Of a DNA stretch of 64,000 nt, positions 1 through 11,745 are shown one piece after another. Location: contig NC_053146.1 in the NCBI RefSeq assembly GCF_016808335.1, positions 37,940,470 through 38,004,469 of the forward strand, written 5' to 3'. Both the position numbers and the translations under genes were made by a program. Origin of the DNA: Panicum virgatum (Eukaryota; Streptophyta; Magnoliopsida; Poales; Poaceae). The notes beneath the pieces were generated by a model that made no database searches, had not been told where the DNA came from, and saw only the letters and a program-made list of their open reading frames with translations. The first letter of the stretch is position 1; every line of letters begins with the position of its first letter.

Positions 1-2
1 TG

Positions 3-1718
3 TCTAGGCTTGGTGAATGGGGCTTACCCTTGTTCAAGCTCCTTAAACAACAATATAAATTTGAGTGGACTACTGAAGCGGCGGAAGCACTCGAGAATCT
101 CAAGCATCACCTCCAGTCACCGCCAATTCTTACAGCTCCATTACCAGGAGAGGAACTACTCCTGTATATCACTACGACTACCCACGTAGTCAGCGCAGCA
201 ATTGTGGTTGAACGACCGGATGAAGGCCACGCCTATGGCATCCAGAGACCAGTATACTTCATCAGTAAAGTCCTTTCTGAATCAAAGGTCAGGTACCCTT
301 CAATTCAGAAAATTCTCTATGGAATCCTAATCACCTCCAGGAAGCTTCACCACTACTTCGACGAATACAGGATCTCAGTTGTCACTGACTTCCCATTGGC
401 GGATATACTCTCCAATAAGAATGCCGCAGGAAGGATTTCAAAGTGGGCAGTGGAATTGGGAGCATTGGAAATCAAGTTCAAGCCAAGAACGGCTATCAAG
501 TCACAAGCACTAGTCGACTTCCTAGCTGAGTGGTGGGAGAATCAAATCCCAGCACCTCTTAATGTTCCAGAGCATTGGGTAATGTACTTTGATGGCTCAC
601 TCAAGCTCGATGGAGGTGGCGTGGTACTTCTATTTATCTCTCCTAAAGGAGAGCAACTCAAGTACGTGTTCCAGATCCTATTTAAAGTCTCCAATAACGA
701 AGCAGAATACGAAGCACTCCTCCACGGGCTTCGTTTAGCTGTTTCCCTTGGCATCAACCGACTACTGGTATACAGCGATTCTCTACTCATCATCCAGCAA
801 GTCAACAAAGAGTGGGACATCAACAAGGAAACAATGGATGCGTATGTAGAAGAAATCAGTAAGCTCGAGAACAAGTTTTCAGGATTGGAAATCCACCACA
901 TAGACCGCGATAACAACGTGGGAGCTGATGTCGTTTCCAAGCTTGGATCTACTCGACCAACTGTTCCACCCAGAGTTTTTGTTCATGAGTTACACCATCC
1001 ATCGGTCAAGATTCAAAATAAACAAACCACCGACGCGGAGGCCTCAGCCATGGTCAGGGAGGTTATGATGATAGAAGAAGACTGGTAGATACAATTCATT
1101 GACTTTATCAAGGAGTTCAAACTCCCACCGGGTGTTGAAGCTAAAAGTGCTCAGGCAGCGCGCATCATCAAGCGAAGCAAAGGATTCATCTTAGTCGGCG
1201 ACAACTTGTACAAGCACTCCGCCTCAAGCATTCTCATGAAGTGCGTCACTCTTGAGGAAGGCAAGGATATCCTAAGGGAAATCCACGAAGGAGTCTGCGG
1301 CAACCATGCCGCATCAAGGACACTAGTCGGCAATGCTTACAGGTCAGGTTTCTTCTGGCCAACTGCTGTTTCAGACGTAGAAGAACTTGTCAGAAGATAT
1401 CCTAGATGTCAATTCTTTGGCAAGAAGGCTCATATTCTAGCACACAACTTGATTACAGTCCCTCCTTCATGGCCATTCACATATTGGAGCCTGGATATGA
1501 TTGGACCTCTAACTACAGTGCCAGGAGGATTTAATAATGTATTGGTGGCAGTCGACAAGTTTACTCAGTGGATCGGGTACAAGCCAATTGTCAAGATCTC
1601 ATCTGATAGAGCAGTGGATTTCATCTTCGATATCATACATCGATTTGGTTTCCCTCATACTATCATCACAGATTTGGGTTCTAATTTTACCTCGCAATCT
1701 TTCTGGGATTTTTTGTGA
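3..1718 (+). pseudogene. gypsy pol: RNase H plus integrase N-terminal half
   Basis: The frame is open from the window edge and enters at the end of reverse transcriptase, with a connection domain to about residue 170. An RNase HI domain follows, with its acidic residues visible: MYFDGS (D), NNEAEYEAL (E), VYSDS (D) and a late AD before VVSK. After an in-frame TAG at 1086-1088 the same frame continues into the integrase. There the HHCC zinc finger reads HEGVCGNH ... RRYPRCQ, so the first cysteine of the usual CxxC is tyrosine (around 1398). Two catalytic aspartates follow, in LDMIGPL and ITDLGSN. The frame is lost at 1716-1718 in a T-run, and the rest of integrase continues in another frame. 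The damaged finger and stop mean no active polyprotein. Confidence 0.9.
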
Positions 1719-2271
1719 CAACTCCTGCATAGAGGTCAAGTATGCTTCAATGGCCCACCCACGGGCCAATGGTCAAGTGGAGCGCATCAATGGCTTGATA
1801 CTCGACGGCCTAAAAAAGAGGATCTACGACGCTAATTCTAAAATGGGCGGCAAGTGGATTCAAGAACTGTCTCATGTGATCTGGGGGCTGCGAAAGCAAC
1901 CTAGTAAGGCAACTGGACAATCACCTTTTTTCCTCACCTATGGATCAAAAGCTATATTACCCGTAGACATTATGTGGAAATTTCCAAGAGTTGAGGCTTA
2001 TCAAGAAGGAGAAGCAGATGAAGCTCAACAACTTGAGTTAGATACAGTCGAAGAAGCAAGAATCAACGCTTTGACTCAGTCGGCTAGATATCTACAAGGA
2101 GTCAGACGCTATCATGATGAAACAGGACTGCACAAGCTCAATTCCAGATGGGAAGGACCTTTCATAATCTTTAAAGTTACAAGACCACGATCCTACAGAA
2201 TTACCGATGCAGATGGTAACGAAGTACGCAATTCTTGGAATATTGAGCACTTGCGCAAGTTTTATCCTTGA
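1719..2271 (+). pseudogene. gypsy integrase C-terminal half (frameshifted)
   Basis: This continues the integrase after a frameshift at the T-run near 1710-1717. The catalytic glutamate of the DDE triad is present in NGQVERINGL, followed by the usual WGLRKQPSKATGQSPFF segment and a C-terminal SH3-like tail ending in WNIEHLRKFYP and a TGA at 2269-2271. A tail of the pattern KLNSRWEGPF is typical of plant gypsy integrases without a chromodomain, which agrees with the Tat lineage. It belongs to the same gene as the preceding entry, and the break is one insertion or deletion. Confidence 0.9.
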
Positions 2272-2401
2272 TTCAGTTGTATGACAAAAGTGTCAGTTGA
2301 TCTCTTTAATAAAGCAATGGTTCCCAATACTTGTCGACTACATTAAAGGAAGCAATCAATCTGATACTATTAAGATTGACTACTTCAATCAAAGGGTTTT
2401 T

Positions 2402-2930
2402 CCAACCAGGGTAATCTTATGAGATTCACACCGACTTGGATAACCTATACAATTTTTCCTACTGGGATAACCTTTTAAGGTTCATCCGAACCGGATAACT
2501 ATACATGCCAAATCCCTGTCCTTAAATAGGACACATCCTACTCGCCTTGCTTGAGTAGGTTCTTGGATACCTTTAAAAGTTAGTCTCACTTGGGGAACCC
2601 GACGGGGTTCATCCTAATCGGTCAACTCTAAAGGTTACTCCAACCTTGCACTAAAGACACAACTACTCGCTTGCTCGAGTATGTTTTGGATACTTTTAAA
2701 ATTAGACCTACTTGGGTAGCCCGACGTGGTTAATCCTAATCGGTCAATTTTAATGTTTACTCCAGTCCATAAGACGGACACTCTACTCGCATGCTCGAGT
2801 AGATCTTGGATATCTCCATAAGTTTTTTTCTATCTGGGTAATCCGACGGGGTTCACTCTAACTGATAAACTGCAGCGGTTACTCCAGAAAGACACCTTAC
2901 TTATTTGCTCGAGTAGATTATGTATCGACT
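2402..2930 (+). repeat. degenerate ~120-bp tandem repeat after pol
   Basis: Units start at about 2540, 2665, 2785 and 2899 (spacing 125, 120 and 114 bp). Each carries TACTCGC, TTGCTCGAGTA, TTGGATA, a CCGACGGGGTT-like block and CTAATCGGTCAA. A shorter related pair of ~52 bp (2402-2505) precedes them. Tandem repeats between pol and the 3' LTR are a known habit of Tat/Ogre elements. Confidence 0.8.
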
Positions 2931-3041
2931 ACTAGTCCTACGATTTCGGAACAAGCTTCTGGTGATGTATCAACAGGACAAAAATTGATCTTTACATCGA
3001 CAATACATGTTTTTACATATCCAAGAACTATTACAGGCAAT

Positions 3042-5395
3042 TCAATCTGCCAAGTTCTTCATGATCTCCTCAATAATTGGCTCCGCTTCTTCACGATACC
3101 CGAGAAAATCGGCATATGGGCATTCTGAAGCAATTCGTAAAGCTATTGGAGCTAAGTTATGCTGAGGCCAATATGATTTCACAATTCCAAGCAAGTGGGC
3201 AATGTAATTTTTGGTGGTGGCAGAAAGGTAGTCGAGGATCTTCCTGGGAGCTTCTTCTAAGCGTTCGACCAAGGATTTTCTACTCGATGCACCTTCTTCC
3301 TGGGGATCCACCATATCGACAATTACTTGAGCCGCAGCTACTAGTCGCTCGTGCTCACTTGATGGACCTATACAAGGGAAAGGACTTTAGTGATTCTTAA
3401 AACAACTACTACAAGCTACCAGGTACGGTCCGAGTACTTACAGGCTTGGGCAGATTGCAGTTGTTCTTGGAGCTTTGTCTTCTCCTCTCCAAGCTCTTGA
3501 TCTGCTATTTGAGAAGATAAGTCTCTCGTGTATGCTTCCAGTTGGCTGCATAAAGCTCATTCTGCATAGCGAGAGATTCATCAATCCGCTTGGCAATCTG
3601 CGCATCTTTTTCTGCAAGGAGTTTTCGGTTGTCTAAAGTCTTGTAAAGAGCATTTGACTTTAGGAACGACTGATTGGCAACATCCTACAAAGATGACACA
3701 CCAGTTGTCAAACTACTCGATGCTAAGACAGATTTGGAGATAATCAAACTTACCTGCGTAAACTTGAAGCTCCACTTCATGCAGTCTTGGAGTTTTTTCA
3801 TGTTCTCTAGAGTAAGGAGGGGATCGTCAAAAAGTTCCTTCCCCAGTTCCTCTTGAACGGAGGAAGGGAGAGACTGGAAGGGTATTATTTGTGTACCAGA
3901 ACTACCCGACCCTCCAGCCTTTCCAGCATCAGCAGCAGCCGCGGACGGAGAAGGTTCTTCAGTATTAGTCAAAGATGGAGCAGATTTCTCTGCTCCAGAA
4001 GCATCTTCCTTTGCCTCTCCAGAAGCACTCGCATCTTGGATAGCTGCATCACCAGAACCTTGCACCACCCCCAATATTGGTGAATCGGGGGATGATCGAG
4101 TAGAAGTTCCTGGGTTTGCTTCGCACCAGTTGCATAAATCTTGAATTTGAGCTTTCTCTTGCTCAGGGAGATGTTGAATCCCGAAGTACACAGAGTCAGC
4201 ACAAAGCAACCAGATGTAATTCGGTATTCTTTTGAGATACTTAAAGATACTCACTCGACGCTGTTAGTACAGTAAACTTTTTTCCGCAACAGAGAAGGTC
4301 CTGGGCTCTCCTTTCGCTTCTTTCCAATGACATCAGCTAGGGTCCGATTGTCATCATCAGACCATGCAGCTTCAGGAGGAGGTGGAGGCATGCAATACCA
4401 CACCTTGTAGTTCACCTGTAAGAATGATTACATCAGAAAGCAGAAGAAAGTAAACAAGGAAAGTACTCGAGTATGACTATCGACTACTTACCCAGGCATT
4501 CTCAGGCGGATTTGCTGCACAGAATAACATTGGGAGAGTTAGTGACTTATCAAAGCCATCGAGTACTTTGCAGCATCTCTTCAGTAGTTCAGACTGATGG
4601 ATCTTCTCAGGGGAGAATATGGGGGGATCTTCCAGACCTTCATATCTGGACCCGGGATGCACCCGACGCTGCAGTGGCTGTACTCGACGGCCAAGGAAGG
4701 AGTACACCACGGCGTCTCTAGTCACTCCTTTTTTCTTCAGTCTCTCCAAAGCACCACATAGTTTTTTTAACTTGGTTCCCTCCTAGGTCGGCATCCATCC
4801 AATTTGCTTGTGCTCATGGGGCCCCGGGAACACGATCTGGCAAAGGAGACTCAAAATTTCCGACGTAGAACCAATAGCTTTTCCGGTCGACTCCTTTACC
4901 AGAAGGTTGATAAGATAAGTACTCGCCCTCACTCTCAGGGCGAAGTACTAGTTCAGCTCCACCAACATCTCCAGGCTTGCTCGCGTTGGGGATTGTGTGG
5001 AGGAAAAAGAAGTGTTGGAAAAAATGGAAATGTGGCATGACGCCAAGGAAAGCTTCACACAAATGTGTGAAAATGGACAGATGAAGAATAGATTGCGGGG
5101 TCAAATGATGAAACTAGATTCCCCAGAATCGCAGAAGAGCATGGAAAAAATCAGAAACAGGGACCGCAAGACCACGTTCCACAAAATCGCACAAAATGAC
5201 GGTCTCAAAAGTACCTTCGTACGGGCGGTCTTCTCCTTCTGCAGGACGCCATGGGATAAGGGCGCGGCTCTGGAGCAGTTTCATGTCTTCCAATTCTTGC
5301 ACAGCTGCCTCAGACATCTTGTATTTCTTCCAGCCGGTTGCAAGATCGGGAATTTCTTCAACTTCAGGTTTGGACTTGGATTTCCTTGGGGCCAT
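3042..5395 (-). pseudogene. antisense extra gene of Tat element (putative gypsy-type transposon protein family)
   Basis: The gene lies opposite to pol. It starts at an ATG at 5395 (MAPRKSKSKPEVEEIP). The first long exon reads through LPVPVSDFF-like and HHLTPQSILHLSIF motifs to YWFYVGN, the signature of the plant 'putative gypsy type transposon' family (PF04195). Further blocks lie at 4749-4492 (RRVQPLQRRVHPG), 4415-3685 (acidic Ser/Ala-rich linker, then FQSLPSSVQEELGKEL) and 3314-3042. One intron is clear on the minus strand: GTAAGT donor at 4491, CAG acceptor at 4416, 76 bp. In-frame stops near 5112, 4815 and 4787 make it a pseudogene. The protein's role is not known. Exon ends other than the 76-bp intron are approximate. 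Confidence 0.75.
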
Positions 5396-6071
5396 CTTGG
5401 TGTCACGAGCAGGCTTCTTTGCTCGGGGGCTATAAGAGAGGCTAAGGGAATGGAAAACAAGTGAGGAAAAGCTTGGGTAGTTTGGATCTGCAATTGGCAA
5501 CGGCCAGGAGCGAAAGGCGTAAAAACCCTAGGGAGTTACCTCACAGTTAAATAGGATTGCGAGTGGCAATTTGGTGAATTATTAGAAGTCCAACGGTCAT
5601 CCTCTATTCTGAGCGGTTTTCAAAAATCATCAGAATATGGTTATATGCCACGAGTTTTGGATCCTCAAATCTAAAGTACGAGATTCACATTCAAGGCTCG
5701 GGGGCTGCGGGAAATGTGGCATTAGAGATTTATTTTTCAATCTTTTTGGAAAATAAAGGATGAAAAAGACTGAAATGACCCTCAGCCTAATTCTGCGATT
5801 CAACCTAAGGCTCGGGGGCTACTCCATATGGAGAGCGAGTACTTCATTCACCATATATGATCAAGATTTCAGTGCTTGAGCACCTGACAGCCTCAGGGCA
5901 ACCGGAAGAACTTGGAAGACTACTCGATGTACTCGAAGGAAGGCCCAGAAGCAACCAGAAGGATGTTCTGACTACCTGAAATACTCGAAGATGCTTGACC
6001 AAGTACTCGACGCCTGCAGGACTCGACTACGAAGAGCTCGGGGGCTTGTCAGACCCAGGACGGTGGGACTG

Positions 6072-9000
6072 TGTAACACCCGGTTTATAAAAGAACATAA
6101 ACCGAGCAATCATATACATGCCAGGATCAAGTCACACGTATATACAACAGAATGAACAGTATATCACAGCACATATCACGAATAAGACATAATAAATCGA
6201 AATACGAATGTTATTTATTACATTAATGACAAAAATGTCTGATACAGCGGAAGCGAAGTACAAATACGATAAAAGCTCTCCGAAGCTAAAGCAGGGCGCC
6301 ACAGGGACGTCGACTGGGAGACGAACACCTAGAAGTCCTCGTAGTCCTGGTAGCGCTGGACGAACTCCCTCGTGTCGGCAGGAACTGAGCAGCAGTAGCG
6401 TAGCCAGGAGGAAAAAGTAGAGAAGAGGCAAGAGTGAGTACACAACTTGTACTCAACAAGTATAACACAAACTATGAGGCTCTAGGCTGGCTGACTGACT
6501 GCATTAGCTTTTAAGTCTTGGCAAAATTTTATTAAAGCCATTTACTACGAGTTGATGAATTACCATTAACCCAGTTACATAGTAATTAATCAAGATTAAG
6601 CATGTTACTACTGAGAACCAAACCGAAACCAAGCCACCAAGGTAACCCCGAGAGGCACCTCCCTCGTCGGAAGGAGACAACCCCACTAATCAAAAGGAGG
6701 ATCTGGGCCGCTCATGGCCGTGAGCACGGCTAGTATACCAGTTTTACACTCTGCAGAGGTTGCACATCTTTACCCACAAGTCGTGAGCTACGCCAGTTGT
6801 TCATCACACTTCCTTAGGTGAGATGGCTAGCGACTCACTACGAGGCCGTTACAAAGAATCTCGTTGGTAAGGCGTAACCGCGAGAGTTAGGTCAGCGACG
6901 ATGGGGCCCACCTCCAGGGGTACAAGCACAGGAGCGCAATCCAAGCACAGACCAAGCCGGAGGAGCAGGGACCATTGAAGCTTACTACTCTTGCCCCGCA
7001 GGTAAGTCACTCCAAACCAAAAAGACCTAATTAGTAAGCCAAGTCTATCCCATTCTAGCCTTGTGGTAGTGCTGTTGTCCCAGGTTGTCGCTCTATGAAC
7101 CGGTCCTTATGGAGAGTGGCCAACCAGGCAGTAAGCACCGTGCTGGCCCCCTAAACCATGTTTCTATCAAAACCAATTTTAACGAGAAGTGAGCCACTCA
7201 AGCCACACAGAGTGCCACTCTCAGAATTAAATTCAAGTAAACCATTAATCAAATTAATTAAAAAGGACCTGAATGTGTTATAGCGCAGCAACCTAGCACA
7301 ACTAACCAAAATGCAACCCAAAGGTATATATAAAGGATATAAAGTGGCTAGGAAAGTCCTTATAGGCATACAGTATTAAATGCAGTATGAAAATGTAATT
7401 AAAAGTGATAGGTTGTTCATGTTATACTTGCCTTCCTCATACTGCTCCTGCTGCTGCTCAAAGTGCTCGGAAGACGGCTGCTCCGGGTACTGGTACTGGG
7501 GCTCCTCAGATGGATCAACGTCTACTCACGAACACATGGCCAAAACAATGCATAACAACAAGCATACAAGCAAATACTAACAAAAACTAAGAAATAGTAC
7601 ATCAATACATAAAAACAGCACACTAAACTAGCCTAAAACTATTCTATGCGTTACAACGATCGCGCGGACATAAAGAACGCTTAAACGGAGCTAAAACGCG
7701 TATTCTAGGCTAAAAACAAGGTCCAGGGGCTTATTTGTAAGAAAACTGAAGTTCCAGGGGGTTTTCTACAAAAACCGAGGGCTAAAACGTAATTAAACTA
7801 AAGCTTCAGGGTCTAACTCGCAAAAACTTCATGCCTGGACTGCGGGTACTAATATTGGAAAATGCAGGGGCTTACGCGCTAAAATCTGGGCCTCAGTGTA
7901 AATATTTTACACTAACTAGGACTGCGGGTTGAAACCCAAAAAGAGCAGGGGCTCTTTAGCAAAAGGTACAGGCCGAACCGGTATGGGTGATCTTCGGCCG
8001 TAGGATCGCGATCGGAGGGTTCTGGATGAAGGGGTTTCTGGCTTCTAATCTTGGGCGTAGATCTTGGATCGGACGACGCGGGTGTGTTGGGGACGTGGGC
8101 GGCGGCGGGCGTTCTGGCGCACGGCGGTGAGGTCGCCGGACTTCACCGAAACGGTGATTCCGGACTTGAATTCGAGCGGAAATTGGTCGGAGAGCAAGGG
8201 AGCGACACCCTAAACAGATCTAGGGGATTGACGCAGGGCCACAGCACGGCGGAGGCCCAGTACGGCGGTGAGGCGGCGAACTCTACTGCGGCGAGCGATT
8301 ATGCATCAACAGAGGGAGGATAAAGGGAAACAGGAGCGCGCCGAGATTTCTCACCCACGTGCGAAGCTTCGGCGGTGGTCCAGAGGGTCAGAGAAGCGGC
8401 GGAGCGCGGAGTTCGCGGTGGCGCGGTGGCTCTGGTTCTGCAAGGCGGCGAAGTGCGAGAGCGGCTGCGTGGACGCTTCCCTGGGTGTCGAGCTCCGGTG
8501 GAAGGCGGCGCGGCGGTCCTGCAGAGGTACCAAGCAGGTCAAGGGGGCGGGAACACGCCAGCAGCATGGAAATCATGGGGTGGCGGCGCTCACTTGAGAC
8601 GGGTCCCGTAGAATTACCGAGCAAGCGAGCCTCGGAGTCGCGAACAAGGGGTTGGTGGCCTTCGGGGCGTCGATGCGGGGCAAGAGTGGGGACTTGCCGG
8701 GGTGGATCTGCAGTGTGGTGACGGTTCCATGGTGGCACAGAGGAGAGGCGCTGGGCGGGGCAAAAGCGGGGCGAATGTGCTAGGTTTTTGGGTGGCGGTT
8801 GCGGATGGGGGAAGAGCGCAGGGTCACGGGGCACCAGATAAAAGGGTAGCCCGGGGATCACGGCGTGCGGGGCGGGCAGGGGATCTCCGGCGGGGATTGC
8901 GGAGGCCGTTGCCTGGCAGGATCTCGGCGGGGACGATGGGTCCGACAAGTGGGGTCGGGCGGTCAGCGGGGGCATCGCACGCGTGCGCTGGAGCGAACGG

Positions 9001-9512
9001 TGACGCGCGAGCGGGCCGTCGTGCGGGGGGAGAGCGGGGGCGCGGGTTGTGCTGGAACGGGGGAGCGCTGGCTGGGCCCGCGTGGGAAAGAGAGGAAACG
9101 GTTTGGGCCCGGGGTGAGGGGAAAAAGAGTTGGGCCGCGTGGGTGGAAACGGGCCCAAGAGAGAGGAGTGAGCTAGGCCGCAGGAAGAAAAAAAAAAGAA
9201 ACTGGGCTGGGTCGAGTTTGGGCTGGGTTTTCTGGGTTTCTTCTTTTCTATTTCTATTCACTCTCTCTTTTCTATTTCTAATTCAAACAAAGTTTGAATT
9301 CAAATATAAATTTGAATTCAAACCACACTCAAATAATTAAAACTATGCACCAGCATGAATGCACAAACATGTTGACCCTAAAATAATTTTTTTTAATTAC
9401 TTATACAACAAAATTAGATTAAATGCAAGCTTTGCAAATTAAATCCTTAGAAAATTAAATAAAACCAATTAAATTTATTAATAAATGCTGAAATTTAAAT
9501 TAGGGTGTTACA
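6072..9512 (-). mobile_element. solo LTR, E1 family (Del/Tekay-like)
   Basis: A 3441-bp unit with ends TGTAACACCC / GGGTGTTACA, flanked by GACTG at 6067-6071 and 9513-9517. It has no internal region. It matches the LTRs at 15797, 18590 and 24499 along its whole length. Orientation is minus, because in the E1 copy of this LTR the primer site follows the CGGGTGTTACA end on the minus strand. The 8.0-9.2 kb part is GC-rich and produces long chance frames. I see no gene in it apart from the short exon-like frame described at 7427-7519. Confidence 0.9.
7427..7519 (-). other. exon-like Glu/Gln-rich frame inside E1-family LTR
   Basis: On the minus strand, 31 codons run from GTTGAT to GGCAAG, rich in Glu, Gln, Pro and Tyr (for example EEPQYQYPEQ). 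Aligned copies are at 17141-17227, 20727-20801 and 25099-25185, with 29, 25 and 29 codons. All length differences are whole codons. The end, AG followed by GCAAGT, matches a GC-AG intron donor. No function is known to me. It may be an exon of an LTR-initiated transcript. Confidence 0.4.
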
Positions 9513-9695
9513 GACTGCTCATAGGCATAGAAGATTCTAGGGTAAGGGATAGCGCATGGATGTACCTTACCTCTTTTGTAACTACCCGAATAGGCGTAGA
9601 ACTAGCTGCAGTACAAGAAAACTACCCAATCGGGTTGTAGTAGGACTCCAACAGTACTCGGCTATGACTTTTCATGTAACCCTATCCCCCCAGAG

Positions 9696-9702
9696 TATAT
9701 AA
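9696..9702 (+). promoter_or_regulatory. TATA box in Tat-element LTR
   Basis: TATATAA in the right part of the 3' LTR, about 200 bp before the LTR end. Position and GC-rich downstream context fit the retrotransposon promoter. Confidence 0.6.
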
Positions 9703-9910
9703 GGCCGGGCAGGGACCCCCTCAAAACACATTAACACCTAAGGCAATACAAGCAACCACACAGGACGTAGGGTATTACGCACCTCGCGGCCCGAACCTGT
9801 CTAAGTCCTTGTATTCCTTGCACCATCGAGTTCCAGAGCTAGTCGATCCCTTGCCTACAATCCTACTGCTAAGGGTATCCCAGAGCAGGCTTGGTGGCTA
9901 AACACTGACA

Positions 9911-10922
9911 AGCTCTTTGTTATAAGGGGAAAAGTAGTTGTAGTTTCGTGAAATAGTCATCAGAAGTTGTAGTTCTTTATTTCAACAAGGCGTATGGATC
10001 GCGCATTTGCACGGCTAGGATTGAAAATTCAAAAAATCATATGTCTTTGAATCCCTAATATTATTCAAAAATTTATACTATTTCTTACCATATATCATCC
10101 GCTTCGCTACTGTAAACTATGCCTTAATGTTGGTAAAACGATTCAAATTTGGTCTACCACAATAACAATTTGCTTTGTTAAGCTTTAATAATTTTTTGCA
10201 TATAATTATTTCTATTTTTATTCCGATCGAATAATTGTTATTGGCTTTCATTTTTATTAACAGTATATGTTTGTAACTTATACATAGCTAAATAATATTT
10301 TATATTTAGTTTGTCATAATGGCAATAGTGGGTTATTTTTATTATGGTGTAAGAGTATTTTGGACTAATATTTATCGTAATGGAAGTTGTGGGTGATTTT
10401 ATTTCTTCTTTTTTTTCTACAATTAACGTGGGACTAATATTTTCGAACAGTGGTGGGACTAAGAGGTGGAACATGCCCATGAGGTCAGGCTGGGGCGGCC
10501 TGTCGGGTTGGGCAAGGCGGAACCTGCCCGAAAGGAGGGCGCTGCTGGGGTAACCCGTGTGACCCATAGCAGACTTTTCACACTAAGCCCCCCTCCCCCC
10601 CCCAACTCTAGATTTTATGTTTTTGTCCTAAACTGGGCCAACAAACCGACTCATATGTCAAATTTGTTCCAAAACAATTTTTTGTTTCGGTAAATTTGTT
10701 CCAGCAATACAAAAAAATTGTTCCGGAACAAAAGATAGTTATTGGGCCTTGAGTGGTGGTTTGACTGCTAGTCACATGAGCGACTCTTAATATTTGCTCG
10801 AAAGAAAGTCCTGGTCTCTGGCCTGTTTGTGGGCGATGGGCCAGCTCATGATCTTTACAAGGATGACTTTCGTGCCGAGCCGTCTTTGGTGTTAATTTAC
10901 CCTTAAATACTTATACCCATCA
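9911..10922. other. intergenic, no feature recognised
   Basis: AT-rich sequence with a short GC-rich island (10465-10560) and a C-run near 10590-10602. I see no coding frame, element end or repeat that I can name. Confidence 0.5.
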
Positions 10923-11097
10923 GGCCAATCTCAATGGGAGTATTATAGGAGTGTCATGGACATTAAATTTGCTAACATGTACTAATAGTATGAGGAGAGA
11001 GGAGAGAGGAGTGTCATCACCATAACACTCCACTGGCACAGTTCTAAAGTTTTCAGTCTTGGTAACTGTGTCGATGACACTTCCACTAAGACTGGCC
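10923..11097. mobile_element. Tourist-like (PIF/Harbinger) MITE
   Basis: A 175-bp unit with inverted ends: GGCCAATCTCAATGGGAGT on the left and, reversed, GGCCAGTCTTAGTGGAAGT on the right. The flanking trinucleotides are TCA and TTA, consistent with a TTA target duplication with one change. No coding capacity. It resembles common grass Tourist elements. Confidence 0.7.
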
Positions 11098-11361
11098 TTA
11101 GTACACCCCCGAGCCCGCAGAGAGTGGGACACTCCTGTGGAGGCTTGTCCTTTTATTCCTCAATAATTCGTTTCCGTACCGCCTTAGACGGTAACTGCGC
11201 ACCAGTCGGGCGAGCCCCCGAAGGGTCATGTCCCTCGATCAGGGCGACACATGGTCTCTTAAAACCTGATGGGACGGCTCAGTATCCCACCGGTGGATAA
11301 TGATGGTTGTGGCGTCGCTTCACTCACGCGGTGTTTCGACTTCTGCCTTCGCGAGCTATAA

Positions 11362-11490
11362 GAGCAACTCCAACCCAGGCTCTCATTTGGGCCCCTGTTT
11401 TAAATTTTGAGAGTTTAGGGAGAAAATAAACTCTAGCAGGCCTCCTAAATGGGCTCCTATTTTAGATGGGCTCTCAAATTAGCACTCAAA
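11362..11490. repeat. possible MITE fragment
   Basis: AGAGCAACTCCAACC followed by alternating GGGC/CTCTC and TTTTAAATTTT stretches resembles one end of grass MITEs that start GAGCA(T/A)CTCCAAC. I see no matching second end. Confidence 0.3.
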
Positions 11491-11745
11491 GTCCCTAGGA
11501 ATAGGACCTCCCATCTCCTTCCATCTCCTATGCACGCGCCGCCCCCACGTGCCGGTCCGCCCCCCACGCGCCGCCCCACCGGCGCGCCGGCCGGCCCTAC
11601 CCCCCACGACGGTCACGACGGAGTCGGGCAGTCACAGTGGCATGCTCCGCAAGTCCATGCACATCCTCGGTGGTGACTGGTGAGCGGGCCGCGGTGGCAA
11701 GACATGCGAATCGAGATCTAGAGCGGACCGATCTGTGCCGGTGAG

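Larger units (their letters stand above)
1..9910 (+). mobile_element. Ty3/gypsy retrotransposon, Tat lineage (3' part)
   Basis: The left side runs out of the window. In order on the + strand there are: RNase H and integrase; a tandem-repeat spacer; an antisense intron-containing gene; a purine tract; and a 3' LTR (6047-9910) bounded by TGTCAG and CTGACA. A pol gene followed by an opposite-strand extra gene before the 3' LTR is the known layout of Tat-lineage plant elements such as Grande and RIRE2-like families. The 3' LTR is interrupted by a 3.4-kb solo LTR at 6072-9512. Stops and a frameshift in both genes show the copy is dead. Lineage is inferred from layout and from the antisense protein, not from a tree. 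Confidence 0.85.
6047..9910 (+). repeat. 3' LTR of the Tat element, split by a solo LTR
   Basis: The LTR starts TGTCAG at 6047, directly after a purine tract (AGAGCTCGGGGGCT), and ends CTGACA at 9910. The host sequence is 6047-6071 plus 9518-9910, giving about 420 bp once the insertion and one copy of its target duplication are removed. A TATA box (TATATAA, 9696-9702) sits in the right-hand part and is followed by typical R/U5 sequence. The matching 5' LTR lies outside the window. Confidence 0.85.

Noticed and set aside
8051..9340. Several long overlapping GC-rich frames on both strands
   Set aside because: They lie wholly inside a solo LTR, are Arg/Gly/Pro-rich in all frames, have no recognisable domain and are not conserved as frames in the other LTR copies.
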